The position numbers and the translations under genes were made by a program. Below are positions 34,710-46,560 of a stretch of 64,000 nucleotides of DNA, piece by piece. The DNA comes from Xenopus tropicalis. Lineage: Eukaryota > Chordata > Amphibia > Anura > Pipidae. The stretch's first letter is position 1. Every line of letters begins with the position of its first letter. Location: the NCBI RefSeq assembly GCF_000004195.4, contig NC_030679.2, positions 17,773,212 through 17,837,211 on the forward strand, in the 5' to 3' direction. The notes beneath the pieces were generated by a model, which saw only the letters and a list, made by a program, of their open reading frames with translations, did not search any database and had not been told where the DNA came from.

Positions 34710-36627
34710 ATCTTCACCAATTGAATGCTTGGTTAATCACCCACTTGCTACTTACAGACCCAAGGTAGAGGTGGCCCTCCAGCATCTTCTTCATGCTGAC
34801 CTTTACTTTAATTAACTACTTATACATAGGGGGTATCAATAAAATAAATTTATATATACACAGTGCAATTAATGAATTCTTATTCCAGTTACTTTATCCT
34901 AGAGCCCTGGGATATTGGCTTTACAAGGACAAAGCTACCACAGATAAACAATATTAAATGAAATACTGAGAAAAAAATGTAAAGCATTCAGATTAATGTC
35001 CAATTTGTCCAATTCCACTTGGTCATGAATGTTACTGTATGATGACACACAGAAACCTTTCAACTAACTGTCTCTTGTTTGCTGTATCTATATGTCATTC
35101 ATGTCTTCTTTAAGTCTATCCTTTCCTATGAATTCAGTTCCTCACTACTTCTCTTTCCGTTTTTTATTTTCTCGGCCCAAAACAAGAATGAAATGTAAAA
35201 AGAAGCTCTTCAATGCCGGTGACAGATTGTCAGAGCATCCATTAAGTCTTTTCCTGCTGCACAGGCTTTCAAAGAGAATTCTTATAACATCTTGGCATGG
35301 TAGAAGCAAGGGAATTGTAGCATGCCTAACTTTAGCTGTCCACTGGGCTTTCCTTGTGTGTGCTCAGGGAGGAAAGTGGTTGCACCGGGTCTACAAACAC
35401 ATACCTACCAATCAGAAGGTAGCGTTTAACTTAGTAAACTTAACATATTTTGTTGCATTCCTTATTAATATATTATAATTTTTCATCTGCAATGTTTTCT
35501 CTATCTTCCATGATTATGATAGGGTGCTATATAAGGTACCTTCTAAAAGCTCAATGTGAAAATGAATTAATGTGGATATGGGAGGTAATAAAGAAGGATG
35601 TGGCCACTGGCAACAATGCAACTACAATATAATCTAGTTTCAATGATGCCCATGGCCATAGCCTCTCTTAATACCTCCCATTTCCACATTAATTGATCTT
35701 TATATTAGACTTCCAGAAGGTATCTCAGAAAGCCAATGGGCACCCTAATCCCTCCCTTACTTGACAGTGACAGGTCCCTCCCCCAGCTACTGCTTGGAGC
35801 CCACTGCCTTATAACAAACTTGCAGAAACATGATCTGCGGCTAGAGCCGAAATGGAATATTGTAGGCTTGGAATCATCAGCAGCAATCCCTGAGGGTTAT
35901 ATAAAGGGATATTATACATATTTTGGTCTTTGTACTAAGTAATGTAATAGGGTTCTTAACCTAGATGAGGACTGTCTAACTATAGGCCCCCCAAGAGTTT
36001 GTGGTCCTCCAAGGGTTTGTATGGCCTCCAGTGTTTAAAGGCTACATAGACTTCATTTTACAATGTATTTTGGGTAAATATTTTACTGTCATCCCAAGTA
36101 CCGGTACCAAAATGTTAACAATAATCTCATCCTCAGGGCATTTGAACAGACTCTTTCTGTGGATATCTACGTATTTTTTACACAGTATTTAATCATATAC
36201 AAAAATGGGTTTTCTGAAAGCCTCGGAATGTTCAAACAGCAGATCACTTCCATGTTTATGACACCAAAACCTATAAATTCTGGCAAACAATAATGACATT
36301 TCTTAACCAAAATAAAATCATTTAGCCTGTAAATAGCTGCACAGTGATGTGCTTTATAAGATAATATGCTTAATAAAAATCACTGAGAGGCTACTAGGGG
36401 TACTGATTAAGACCAACCACAACAGCTGCACTGAAAAAAATTGAGGGTCATTTGGGATGTAAGGGTGGTGTTGTGCCAAAACCAACCCATATGGTGTCAT
36501 TTTGGTTCTCTCATCTGCTTTCCTCCATTGCTGTGGCAGAATAAAAATTTCGGCCTAAAGGGGATATAAACCTTCCCTTCCCACTTCCTAGCTCTCCAAT
36601 TAAAACAACAATAATTAAATTACAAAT
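34710..36627. other. No gene recognised
   Basis: About 1.9 kb. The 128-codon frame at 35092-35478 shows no family motif and no exon context. Confidence 0.5.
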
Positions 36628-36876
36628 ACAGGTATAGGACCTGTTTTCCAGAATGCTCGGGATTTTTCAGGTAAGGGATTTTTTTCCCTTAATTTGAATC
36701 TCCATAACTTAAATTTACTAAAAAATAATTTAAAAAGTAATTTAACCCAAAAGGATTGTTTTGCCTCCGATAAGGATTGATTTCAGGTGGGTTAAAGGGC
36801 CTGTTTTATTACTACAGCAAAAAAGGAAATCTTTGCAGAAATTTCAATTATCTGAAATGGAGTCTATGAGATAATG
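36628..36876. mobile_element. Reverse relative of the 28738 MITE
   Basis: Starts TACAGGTATAGGACCTGTTT and CCAGAATGCTCGGGA, the reverse complement of the right end of the split MITE, and ends near ATGGAGTCTATGAGA, the counterpart of its left part. The left terminus is lost. Confidence 0.75.
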
Positions 36877-37012
36877 TGTAGGGGAAATCAGGGCATTTTG
36901 GGTCATGCTTTCATCTGCAATGGCCACAACCAGTTACACTGGATGACTTCCATACAAACCTAAATTAGCGCAACTGGGATTGTCCCTTGTAATGTCCTTC
37001 ATTTGATAGCTA

Positions 37013-37760
37013 GTACATACCCCCCAACTGTCCCGCTTTTTGCGGGCCAGTCCCGGTTTTTACAGCGCATCCCACTGTCCCAGATAGTTCAATGAATGTT
37101 CCGCATTACGGAAATGCAGAACATTCATTGAACTATCCAGGACAGCGGGATGCGCTGGTTTGAGCTGAGCGCTCCGACTCATTCTGTGGCTCCTGCTTCT
37201 TATTCAGCTCCTCGTATGGCGGCAACAGGACCTTTTATAAGGTTGCGCCCATGCGTACGTGTGACATCACACGTACGCACAGGGCGCAACCTTATAAAAG
37301 GGCCTGTCGCCGCCGTAGAAGGAGCCGCATAAGGAGCAGGAGCCACAAGAAGCATGGTCTATGGGGGGCAGTGTCTATTGGAGGTACTCTCTATGGGGGC
37401 AATTGGGGGCTACTGTGCATGGGGGCACTGTGTATGGGGGGTACTGTGTATGGGGGCAATTGGGGGCTACTGTGTATGGGGGCATTGTGTATGGGGGGTA
37501 CTTTCTATGGGGGCAGTGTATGGGGGCTACTGTCTGTGGGGCAATTGAGGGCACTGTCTATGGGGTCAATTGGGGGCACTGTCTATGGGGGCAAATGGGG
37601 CACTGTCTATGGGGGGCACTGTCTATGGGGGTACTGTCTATTGGGCCATTGGGGGCACTATTTCAACTATTTTAAAAAGGGGGTGTGGTAATTGCGGCAT
37701 GGCCACAAAAGTGGGCGTGACACAGGTAATTTTGGGAACGATCAAGCTACCCCTTGGTTT
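37013..37760. mobile_element. Composite repeat: two palindromes plus a minisatellite
   Basis: After TACATACCCCCCAACTGTCC come two successive foldbacks. The first has arms at about 37063-37101 and 37119-37157 (CAGCGCATCCCACTGTCC pairs with its complement). The second is at 37186-37346, with GTGGCTCCTGCTTCTT pairing with the far side and a nearly symmetric TTATAAGGTTGCGCCC core. A G-rich minisatellite follows at 37354-37660 (CTGTCTATGGGGGCAATTGG units), then a short unique tail. This looks like one dispersed element, but its outer ends are uncertain. Confidence 0.6.
37354..37660 (+). repeat. G-rich minisatellite
   Basis: Irregular units of CTATGGGGG-CA/TA-CTGT with interspersed GCAATTGGGGGC. 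The runs of five or six G make it G-quadruplex-prone on the plus strand. Open frames in three registers here arise from the repeat. Confidence 0.85.
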
Positions 37761-38128
37761 GAAAGTGGCGGTAACTCCAGGGTTTCTTTGCCTTAATCAC
37801 TGCAACTGTGCTCGATTTGGAACAGGAGGCAGAAAAGAATGAGTGGCACTGAGTGCAACCATACAGATATACAACATGCTCCCTTTTTATGCGAATACCT
37901 TTAACGGATGGGATAACTTACGGGACTGCAACTGTGTTAGCTGTCGTTAATGATCCCCATTATGTCTATGCTGCTGTAGTTTTACACTATCTGTCAGTAC
38001 TGCCTATAAGCAAATTTAGGGAGCTGTTTCTGCTGATTTGGGCTTTTTACATGGTCCAATGCTGCTGTAGATTTAAGTGGACTGAAGGCTGAACAGTGCT
38101 TACAGCAGGAAATATATGTATGCAAGAT
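37761..38128. other. No gene recognised
   Basis: Unique-looking sequence with nothing supported. Confidence 0.5.
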
Positions 38129-38320
38129 CTTGAACAATCAGAATATCCAAGGCTATTGTGATACTAATATCTACAGTTAGTATTAGTGGTTGTATATATA
38201 GTTTATGTATGTGAGTGTATAGAGTAGGTGTGGGTTGTGTGTGCTGGGTTTACTTGGATGGGTTGAACTTGATGGACTCTGGTCTTTTTTCAACCCTATG
38301 TAACTATGTAACTATGTAAG
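38129..38320 (+). mobile_element. CR1-type LINE 3' end, extreme 5' truncation
   Basis: Matches 12292-12472 nearly base for base (CTTGAACAATCAGAATATCC, then the TTGAACTTGATGGACT tail) and ends in an ACTATGTA repeat. It carries a short GGTC insertion in the tail relative to the duplicated copies, so it is an independent insertion. Confidence 0.9.
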
Positions 38321-38991
38321 ATACTTATAAGTTGATAACACCACCTATAAGTAAATTAAAGCTGCCCCTACACCCAAATATATTTGTCTATATAAGTCAA
38401 CCCAGGAGTAGAAATGTACTAGTTGGGCCAGTCCAGTAGTAGGTCATATTGGACCTTCCCAGTGTTTTAACTTGGACCGATAAAATCATGTACAAAACAG
38501 TTGGCTGTGGTGATTCTGACCTCCAGGGACCAACTGACTGTTGATTTGGCAAGAGAGTTACGGAGTAGGCTTTGACTTTATTATTATAAGGACAGATCTG
38601 AGCCGGCTCTTTGATAATACCTTGCATATAATGTATTTTGTCTCGAAAAGCAGAAATAGATACCCACTAAGACATTGTCCTGAAATTGATGTCACTACTA
38701 TAATAATGTCTTAAGAAAATACCAGCCGAAGCATAAACAGAACACCCCGCAGAGGGTGCTGAATGAAGCAGATTTGTAGTACCATAAATCTTTTAGCCTT
38801 CCCAAGACTGCTGACTCGGATCAGTTTGCAACACAAAATAATGTTGTGTAGGAAAGTATATTTGCAGGAATTAGTGGCACTTCATTTGCTAAACAGAAAT
38901 TATTGTTTGAAGAGACCACAAAGCAGTAAAGCTGGTTATGTACTCCATAGAGTTTCAGTGACATAAATGTAGACTTACACTGAGCCACTTA
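38321..38991. other. No gene recognised
   Basis: Unique-looking sequence with nothing supported. Confidence 0.5.
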
Positions 38992-39730
38992 GGGGCACAT
39001 TTACTAAGCAATTTTGAGAAAAAGTCGATTTTTTTTTTTACGTCTAGATTTTTTTCGTGATTTAGGAATGGGTTTTTGCCAGTATTCAATTTTTCTGATA
39101 TTGTTTCTCTAAAAATTTGAGGTTTTCAGGTTTTTTCAACAGGGTTGTCGAGTACCATTGAATCCTATGGAGGTTTAGAATAGTAGAGGAATAGACTAGT
39201 TAGTGACAGCCTGTCCTTGGCACCTGTCCCCTCATTGTTTTCTGTTTCACCCAGTTTTAAGAAAAAAATTAATCCCCTCATTGACAGCCTGTCCTTGCTA
39301 CCTGTCCCCTCATTGTTTTCTGTTTCTGCCAGTTTAAAAAAAAAAAAAAAAAAAAAATAATCCCCCTATTGTTTTCTGTTTCAGCCAGTTTCAAGGAGAA
39401 GTTAACCCCTCTGCATTGTTTTCTGTTTCACCCAGTTTCAAGGGGAAGTTAAACCCCTCATTGTTTTCTATATCACACATCACTTGTGTGGGGGCATCGC
39501 TTTTAAGGTAGAAGCAGCCAGGTAAACAGATAAGAGATAGTTATACAGTTATACAGAACTTTGCTTGTGTATTTATTTGACACAGAAGATTAATATTTAA
39601 TGTATAAGGGGGAAATCTTCATTTTATGCCAACATTACTCTTAGGGTTTCGTATCTGCTCCTTTGTTCAATCGACCTGTACTGCATGAAGCCTTTGCTTT
39701 GCACAATGTGTCTTTAAAATAAATGAGCCC
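38992..39730. mobile_element. Harbinger-like MITE carrying a tandem repeat
   Basis: Begins GGGGCACATTTACTAA and ends AAATAAATGAGCCC, imperfect inverted repeats. TTA flanks both sides (38989-38991, 39731-39733), a 3-bp duplication typical of PIF/Harbinger. The 739-bp body holds a ~45-bp tandem repeat at 39229-39475 (ATTGTTTTCTGTTTCACCCA units) and a poly-A run at 39334-39357. No transposase. Confidence 0.65.
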
Positions 39731-39836
39731 TTAGTGCCAGTCTACAGAAGACCAGCACAAGCATCAATATTTATCATATGTTCTGCTGAGCAGCAGAGTT
39801 ATAGGGGCTTATAACTTTTCACTATTATTAATAAAG

Positions 39837-40140
39837 GGGAGATTTATCAACGTTTGAGTATGGTTTTTTTCATGATTCAAGTTTTTTTTTAATACTAATT
39901 AGAGTTATGGGTTAAAACTCATATGTCTGGTATTTATTGAAAAAACCCAAAATGCAAATGTAAAACTTTGCCCTCTAAAAGCTTGTGAGTTTCTCTGAAA
40001 GTCAGTGGAATTTGTCCTAGGCAAAGTCAAGCCATATTTTCAATTTGAGATATTCAAGTTTTACTTGAGTTTGTAAACTTGTAAACTTGAACTATTTAAG
40101 TTATTTAATAGCACTAGTTTACCACATTAATAAATAAGCC
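39837..40140. mobile_element. Probable second Harbinger-like MITE
   Basis: Begins GGGGAGATTTATCAACG and ends near TTAATAAATAAGCC. The ends pair only loosely, and the interior is A/T-rich with CTTGAGTTTG-type segments typical of this repeat class. No clear target duplication. Confidence 0.45.
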
Positions 40141-40771
40141 AGCATTCGATATGCTTTGTTTTAGAACAACAAACTTGAATTCACAAACATGAAAACTGAT
40201 AAATAACTGCACTGCTAAAACCCCTCTCAGTATTGAGTACCTTGGAAAAGTTTGGGTTGGAGAAACATTGACTTTGCTGGTAAGGTAAGGTAGAGAGTGT
40301 CAGACTCCAGAAACATATCCATGGCCCGGTAACCCTTTTGTATGTGCAATATGGACCAATTTGGGTTCTGGTTATAAATGGTCAGTTTTCAGTTGTATTA
40401 TTAATCACAGAATATATTCTTCCCTTTTTGTGATGTCATCATTTGAGCTTATTTTATTCGAAAAATTGCCAACATCATTGCCTGCTTTTTGACCCTTCCC
40501 TGAATATTATATATAGAACAGAGATTAGTAATAATGTTAGGACACTGCACGGTACTGCTGCCGCTCCATCACACACTACGATGCCTTCTGTGAGCTGCTC
40601 TATGCTTTGTTGCTGATGAGACAGAAACCTTTTCTTGGAAATGGAAATGTCATGTACTGTGTAGTAAGAGAAATGACGGCTTCCAGTTTAAAGCTCCACA
40701 TATTGTATTTGCATTCATTTGCATTTGTGACACATGCCCTTTAATGGGAAGTACACCCAGTTTTGTATATA
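40141..40771. other. No gene recognised
   Basis: Unique-looking sequence with nothing supported. Confidence 0.5.
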
Positions 40772-41229
40772 GGGTTGCCACTTGTTGTTCAACCTATGCA
40801 AAGGGGCTGGGCTGATAATGTGGGGGGTGGGGCAGTAGCATTGGGGTGTGCTGATGATATCGGGAATGGGCATGATGACATTTTGGGGCAGAGTTATCCC
40901 ATTAGGAGTCTCTTACCAGATGGGGGAACATAGATAAGGCGTCTTAAGACACCAGACGCCACAGGTACGGTGGGCACAGCTCCCCCCTGTTTTTTCCCCT
41001 GTGCACCTTGTCTCCATCCTCTCTTATTCTGCCTAACTACTGGGCACTAAGTAGCCTAACATGGCTTCTGAAGCAGACAACTCCCCTAAGCCAGACACGG
41101 TAGATCCACCAAGGCCCACAGACCAACCTCATGGTACAGGCAAGCGGCAAGGCAAACGGGCTAAGCCCAGAGAAAGAGCAGATTTTCCCCTCAACATACG
41201 GAAAGCCCAGCCGAGATACCAGATTGGTT

Positions 41230-42796
41230 TAAACCCTTTCAAACCACATTGTTAGGTATTTCCTCTTCTCTAACTTCTTCTGCACCCATAATCTGCTGGA
41301 CCCTATGCAGTCTGGTTTTCAGCCTGCGCACTCCACTGAGACAGCCTTATGTAGAGTGGCAAATGATCTCCAGACTGCCCAGGCCAAAGGACGTTACTCA
41401 GTTCTCATTCTCCTAGACCTTTCCTCTGCTTTTGATACTGTCGACCATTCTATTCTTATGCAAATTCTTTATTCTCTGGGTGTCCGGGATCAGGCTGCAT
41501 CCTGGTTCTCCTCCTATCTCTCTAACCGCTCCTTCTCTGTTGCTCTTGCTAATAAATCCTCTACCCCGATTCCGCTTAGTGTGGGGGTGCCTCAGGGCTC
41601 TGTGCTTGGTCCTTTGCTGTTCTCCCTGTACACTCTCCCTTTAGGAGACCTTATTTCTTCTTTTGGTCTTAAATATCACTTATATGCAGATGACATCCAG
41701 ATATATTTAGACACCCCTGCACTAACTGCTGATGTTCAAACCGAGATTGGTAACTGCCTCCTGGCTATCTCCTCCTGGATGAACCGACGCCAGCTCAAAC
41801 TTAACCTAGCTAAAACAGAGCTCATGGTCTTCCCGCCCAAACCTGGCCCTCCTCCTCCTTTCACCATTACTATTGATGGCATGACCATCAACCCTGTAAA
41901 TTCTGCATGCTGCCTTGGGGTTATCTTTGACCAGTCACTCTCCTTCTCTAACCATATTAGTAACACTGCCAAAACCTGCCGCTTTTTCCTCTGCAATATT
42001 GCCAAGATACGCCCCTTTCTTTCACAAGTGACAGCTAAAACACTAATCCATGTCCTTATCCTTTCCCGCTTAGATTACTGCAATCTCCTACTAACCGGCC
42101 TCCCAGACTCCCACCTCTCTCCCCTGCAATCAATCTTAAACTCTGCTGCCAGGATCCTCCTGCTCTCTCCGAAGAGGGAACCTGCTCAGCCTCAATTAAG
42201 CTCTCTTGCATGGTTACCTGATAGCTTACAAAATCCTTCTGCTTACATTCAAAGCCCTTCACTCCTCTGCTCCCCACTACATTTCTTCACTGGTCTCCCT
42301 GCATGTTTCTGGTCGTCTCCTCTGCTCCTCTCAGAGCCTCCGTCTTTTTACACCATCCACACCCATTGCGCTCTCTCGTCTTAAACCTTTCTATCTCGCT
42401 GCTCCTTACCTCTGGAACTCTATCCCTGAATCCCTCCGTAGGGAAAACTCATCCACTCTCTTTAAGAAAAAGCTCAGCTGTTACCTTCTGGAGCACTAAA
42501 ACATTATCTTGCCCAGTCCTGCACTTAAGGGCAAATGCCCATACCTGGTGCACTCTTACCTTCCAGTTTGTGCCTGTATGTTACCCAACCACTTAGATTG
42601 TAAGCTCTATGGGGCAGGGACCTCCTTCCTACTGTGTCTCATACCACATGGCACTTATATATATACATATATATATTTATTGTATTTATTTATTATATCA
42701 CTTGTCCTCCCTGTGTGTAATTGTGTATATTGTAAGATTGTACAGCACTGCGTACCCTTGTGGCGCTTTATAAATAAAGTTATACATACATACATA
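41230..42796 (+). mobile_element. L2-type LINE, 5'-truncated, inside the DIRS gag
   Basis: The LINE starts inside the RT domain (frame readable from about 41233, [16 protein letters not shown]) and ends with a non-coding tail: TTAGATTGTAAGCTCTATGG, an A/T stretch, TGGCGCTTTATAAATAAAGT and a TACA repeat at 42782-42796. DIRS gag coding resumes at once. No target duplication was obvious. Reverse copies of the tail are at 4175-4400 and 27735-27936. Confidence 0.85.
41305..42499 (+). pseudogene. L2-type LINE reverse transcriptase, nearly open
   Basis: A 360-codon open frame (41305-42384) shows [47 protein letters not shown], the intact catalytic [26 protein letters not shown] and [12 protein letters not shown]. 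Near 42215 the homologous frame shifts to 42206-42499, which carries [21 protein letters not shown] and LWNSIPESLRREN, the standard L2/CR1 C-terminus. The endonuclease is missing through 5' truncation. One frameshift over this length suggests a fairly young copy. It could be assigned to CR1 in the broad sense; L2 is my preference from the SGF..HSTETAL start. Confidence 0.9.
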
Positions 42797-43679
42797 CCAT
42801 GCAACTACCGCAACAAGGTACTTCATCAGACAAAACAGTTGCACGGGGCACAGCATCCAACATTGCAATCAACCCTGCACAACCAGAAACAGAGGGCTAT
42901 TCATCGGATGAGGAGATTCCTGACTTCAGTGATACTGACAGCTTAGACCCAGTAACGCATTCTACTGACTCACCCCACAGATCTCAATCAGAGGCCATTA
43001 ATGTTTTACTAACGGACATGTTCCAAACGCTAAGCATACAGGAAGAAGTTAAAGAACAAAAGACCTTGGATAAGCTCTTTGGCTCTACTCACAAACATCA
43101 AAAACATTTCCCAGTACATGACACAGTACAAGAACTCATTAAAAAAGAATGGAAGACTCCAGATCTTTCAGAGACCCCATGGACAGGAAATCTGAGAGCC
43201 TACTCAAGAACATCTTTTCTTCAACCAATACAACCTTTAAACCTACTGTAGCAGCAGCGTGCGTGTCACGCACAGCAGTCTTGTGGCTCGAAGAAGCCCT
43301 CTCTGCAGTTACAGATGATTCCTTTGACATGCATGGCCAGCTATCCAAGATCCTCAATGCAGTGCATTTCCTCTGTGATTCATCCATGGACATTCTCCAG
43401 CTTCACTATTCGGGCCCGAGCTGGACGCTATTATCAATAAGATCACAGGCGGGAAAAGCAATTTTCTCCCACAAGATAAGAAAACTCGTCCAGGCAGCTC
43501 ACAACCCAAACGGTCCTTTCGTCCTACCAACTATACCAGACGCCCCCCTCAAGGCTCAAGACCGCAGAATACATACTCAGGCCCCACAAAGGGCTACCGA
43601 CCCAATAAGAAGCCAATTTGGAATACACAGAGGCGACCCTTCAAGGGTTCCTCAGACAAATCCCAGGAGTCATGAAGTG

Positions 43680-44520
43680 CAAGCCGCCCCTGAGAGTCCA
43701 GAGGTGATAGGGGGTCGTCTCTTACTCTTCAGGGAGGCATGGCTTTCCACAACGACAGACAGATGGGTTCATCAACTCGTCTCGTCGGGCTATATGATAC
43801 AATTATATCGTCAGCCACCAAGCAAATTTCTCGAATCAAACCCCCACTCCTCAGTAGAGACTCGCCCTCAAGCAAGCCATAAACACTATGTTGGTCTCCA
43901 AAGCAATTATACCTGTACCGGCACCAGAAAGGAAAACAGGGTTCTATTCAAACCTTTTCCTGGTCCCAAAGAAAGACGGAACATTCCGACCGGTGCTCGA
44001 TCTGAAGGCCTTAAGCAAATATCTCCACGTGCCATCATTCAAAATGGAATCACTCCGGTCTGTTATAGCCAGGGTCCAACAGGGAGATTTTTTCACGGCA
44101 ATCGATCTTCAGGATGCCTACCTTCACATCCCCATCCATCGGGACCATCAAAAGTACCTAAGATTCGCATTCGCCGGAAGACACTACCAATTCCAGGCAC
44201 TCCCCTTCGGGCTGGCCACGGCTCCTCGCGTCTTCACGAAAGTGATGGCAGCCTTGGTAGCCCATATGCGACAACAAGGCCTTTACATACTCCCTTACCT
44301 GGATGATCTCATGCTAAGGGCCCCATCACACTCTCAAGCACTCGCCGGGACCAACAAATGCGTAAGCATCTTAGAATCACATGGATGGCAGATACACCAC
44401 AAAAAGAGCACTCTACTCCCTACACAGTCCATCATCTTCCTAGGCGTCCATTTCGACACCACCCTACACAAGGTTTTCCTCACTCCAGAAAAACAGAAAA
44501 CCCTGTCAGGGGCCGCATGA
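43680..44520 (+). pseudogene. DIRS reverse transcriptase
   Basis: The N-terminal piece (about 43680-43860, with VIGGRLLLFREAWL and SSGYMIQLYR) is in one frame; a frameshift near 43870 leads to the main piece at 43888-44520. That piece has GFYSNLFLVPKKDGTFRPVL, LRSVIARVQQGDFFTAIDLQ, DAYLHIPI, YQFQALPFGLATAPRVFTK and the catalytic YLDDLML. A TGA at 44518 stops it before the RNase H part that continues in the same frame. The RT core motifs are all retained. Confidence 0.9.
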
Positions 44521-45591
44521 CAAGCCAAGTGCTCCCCGGTAATTACCGCAAGAGCGTGCATGCGCCTCCTAGGCCTGATGACTGCTACCATAGAGGTAGT
44601 TCCATTCGCTCAATTTCACATGCGACCATTACAACTAGAGTTCCTCGGACAATGGTCCAGAAGACATCACGACCTAAGAAGCCCGATATCCTTATCCTAA
44701 TCTACAAGACTCTCTCTGCAGTGGTGGCTCCAACCAGACAAGCTCCTCGCCGGAAGGACTTGCTCCTTCACCGACTGGGCTGTAATCACAACAGACGCCA
44801 GCTGGGGCGGCGTATTCGACCACAGAACCATACAGGGAAAATGGTCCCCACAAGAAGGAAAACTTCACATCAACCTACTGGAACTTCGAGCGGTATACCT
44901 ATCCATCACCCACTGGACACACCTCCTACAAGGACACCCAGTCAAAATCCAGTCAGAAAATGCCACCACAGTGGCATACATAAACCACCAAGGGGGCACA
45001 AAAAGTCGCAACTCATGGAAGGAAGTATACCGTCTACTTCAGTGGGCAGAGGTCAACCACTGCCGGCTAATGGCAGTATGCATCCCAGGTCACCTCAACT
45101 GGGAGGCAGATTTCCTCAGCCGCAACTTCATAGACCACGGGGAATGGTCTCTACACAAAACCGTATTCCAACAGATCACACGGCGCTGGGGGACGCCACA
45201 GGTGGACCTTATGGCCTCCCGTTTCAATCATCGGGTCCCCCGTTATTGCACCAGATACCGAGACCCACAAGCATTCGCGATTGACGCAATGACCACTCCA
45301 TGGAACTTCAGCCTGGTATACATATTTCCACCCATACCCATGATCCACCCGGTACTCCGCAAACTGCTTCAGTTTCAGACGACGCCCATAGTCCTCACCC
45401 CATTCTGGCCGCGAAGGGCATGGTTCTCCGACCTCCAAGCGTTGGCAATAGCACCACCATGGAAACCTTCTCCGAGACCGGACCTCCTACGCCAAGGTGA
45501 GTTCCACCACCCTGGTCTGGAAAACTTAGCACTCACCGCGTGGCTATTGAGACTGCCATCTGGTCTCGAAAGGGCTTCTCCACCGAGGTAA
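44521..45591 (+). pseudogene. DIRS RNase H and linker, same frame as RT
   Basis: In the RT frame after the TGA, reading continues LLGLMTATIEVVPFAQFHMR, a TAA stop near 44700, then the RNase H motifs TTDASWGGVF (first Asp), INLLELRAV (Glu) and IQSENATTVAYINHQGGT. In the last, relatives usually have Asp where this copy has Glu. A conserved DIRS linker follows (RWGTPQVDLMASRFNHRVPR, FPPIPMIHPVLRKL, VLTPFWPRRAWFSDL) and ends at 45591. The Glu may be drift in a dead copy. The RNase H would remove template RNA during cDNA synthesis. I did not assign a separate methyltransferase domain. Confidence 0.82.
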
Positions 45592-45599
45592 CTTTCACA

Positions 45600-46560
45600 C
45601 TCATGAAAGCCCGCAAGCCTGTAACGGTAGCTTCCTACCACCGATTTGGAAGACATTCCTCTCCAAATGCTCAGCCATCCAACACAATTCCTCGGAATGC
45701 CACATTCCCACATTACTGGACTTTCTGCAGAGCGGCCTCGACAAGTGTCTACGCGTAAACTCCCTGAAGGTACAGGTGTCCGCCCTCTTGCTAATTTTCC
45801 AGCACCAACTGGCGCCACACCCAGATGTCAGAACATTTCTTCAGGCTGCAACACTCATAAAGCTACCATACAAAGATCCACTCCCCCCTTGGGACTTGAA
45901 CCTAGTCCTCCGAGCTCTGCAGAACCCTCCATTCGAACCACTAGCTACAATCGAATTGAAACTCTTAACCTGGAAAGTAGCCTTCTTGATGGCAATCTCT
46001 TCAGCCCGAAGAGTCTCAGAATTGGGGGCCCTATCCCATAAACTGCCATACTGCATCTTCCATCAGGACAAAATGGTACTCTGTACCCTCCCCAAATTTC
46101 TACCTAAGGTCACCTCGGCCTTCCATCTTAATCAGGAGATCGTTCTCCCCTCGCTCTGTCCCAAGCCATCGTCCCCACGGGAACGACTTCTCCACAACCT
46201 GGACGTGGTGAGAGAGCTGAAGTTCTACATCCATAGAACAAGGGATATCCGGAAATCAGACTCACTCTTTATACTGTATGGCCCCCAACGCAAGGGCGCC
46301 AAATCGCTCGCTGGATTAAAAGTCTAATCACCTTAATCTACCGTACCAGGGGTAGGCCGATCCCATTCAAGACATCGGCACACACCACCAGGGCCCTCAG
46401 CACCTCATGGGCAATGGCCAACACAGCATCCGCCGAACAGACATGCAGAGCAGCCATGTGGTCATCAATACACACTTTCACGAAGTTTTACAAGTTTAAC
46501 GTTTTTTCTTCTGCGGAAGCCACCTTTGGCCGAAAAGTTCTTCAGTCAGCAGTGATGTAA
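45600..46560 (+). pseudogene. DIRS tyrosine recombinase
   Basis: The integration enzyme of DIRS elements. An N-terminal stretch (KARKPVTVASYHR, then after a frameshift LLDFLQSGLDKCLRVNSLKV) precedes the open piece at 45776-46327. The catalytic Arg lies in AISSARRVSELGAL. A frameshift near 46300 leads to RWIKSLITLIYRTRGRPIPF. The HxxR box is AHTTRALSTSW, and the nucleophile Tyr is expected in SIHTFTKFYKFNVF. The stop is at 46558-46560. All four hallmark parts are visible, but two frame changes disable it. Confidence 0.87.

Larger units (their letters stand above)
41061..43675 (+). pseudogene. DIRS gag-like gene, split by a LINE
   Basis: The N-terminal segment (41061-41255) starts MASEADNSPKPDTVDPP and is Lys/Arg-rich. 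After the LINE, an acidic stretch follows (42799-43251, with EGYSSDEEIPDFSDTD), then a frame change near 43180 into DPMDRKSESLLKNIFSST and AAACVSRTAVLWLEEA. A further change leads into a basic tail (ITGGKSNFLPQDKKTRPG to a stop at 43675). This pattern, with a DPMDRK-type motif and a basic C-terminus, fits DIRS gag, the putative RNA-packaging protein. At least three frames are used, so it is dead. Confidence 0.75.

Noticed and set aside
35092..35478. Host gene candidate of 128 codons
   Set aside because: No family motif, no splice-site arrangement and a composition like the surrounding non-coding DNA.
37251..37691. Gly/Trp/Tyr-rich protein frames
   Set aside because: Products of the G-rich minisatellite in overlapping registers.
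39837..40140. Firm Harbinger assignment
   Set aside because: Termini pair loosely and no target duplication is visible, so it is listed only at low confidence.
43149..44306. 385-codon open frame taken as one gene
   Set aside because: Only its first part (DPMDRK..., AAACVSRTAVLW) and a middle part (VIGGRLLLF...) follow the DIRS gag and RT pattern; the remainder is an out-of-frame shadow of the real RT frame at 43888-44520.
44358..45284. 308-codon open frame
   Set aside because: Arg/Pro/Thr-rich shadow of the RNase H frame, which carries the catalytic motifs in another register.
45150..45500. Separate methyltransferase domain in the DIRS element
   Set aside because: The linker after RNase H is conserved in DIRS elements, but I could not point to the methyl-donor-binding motif, so I left it as linker.
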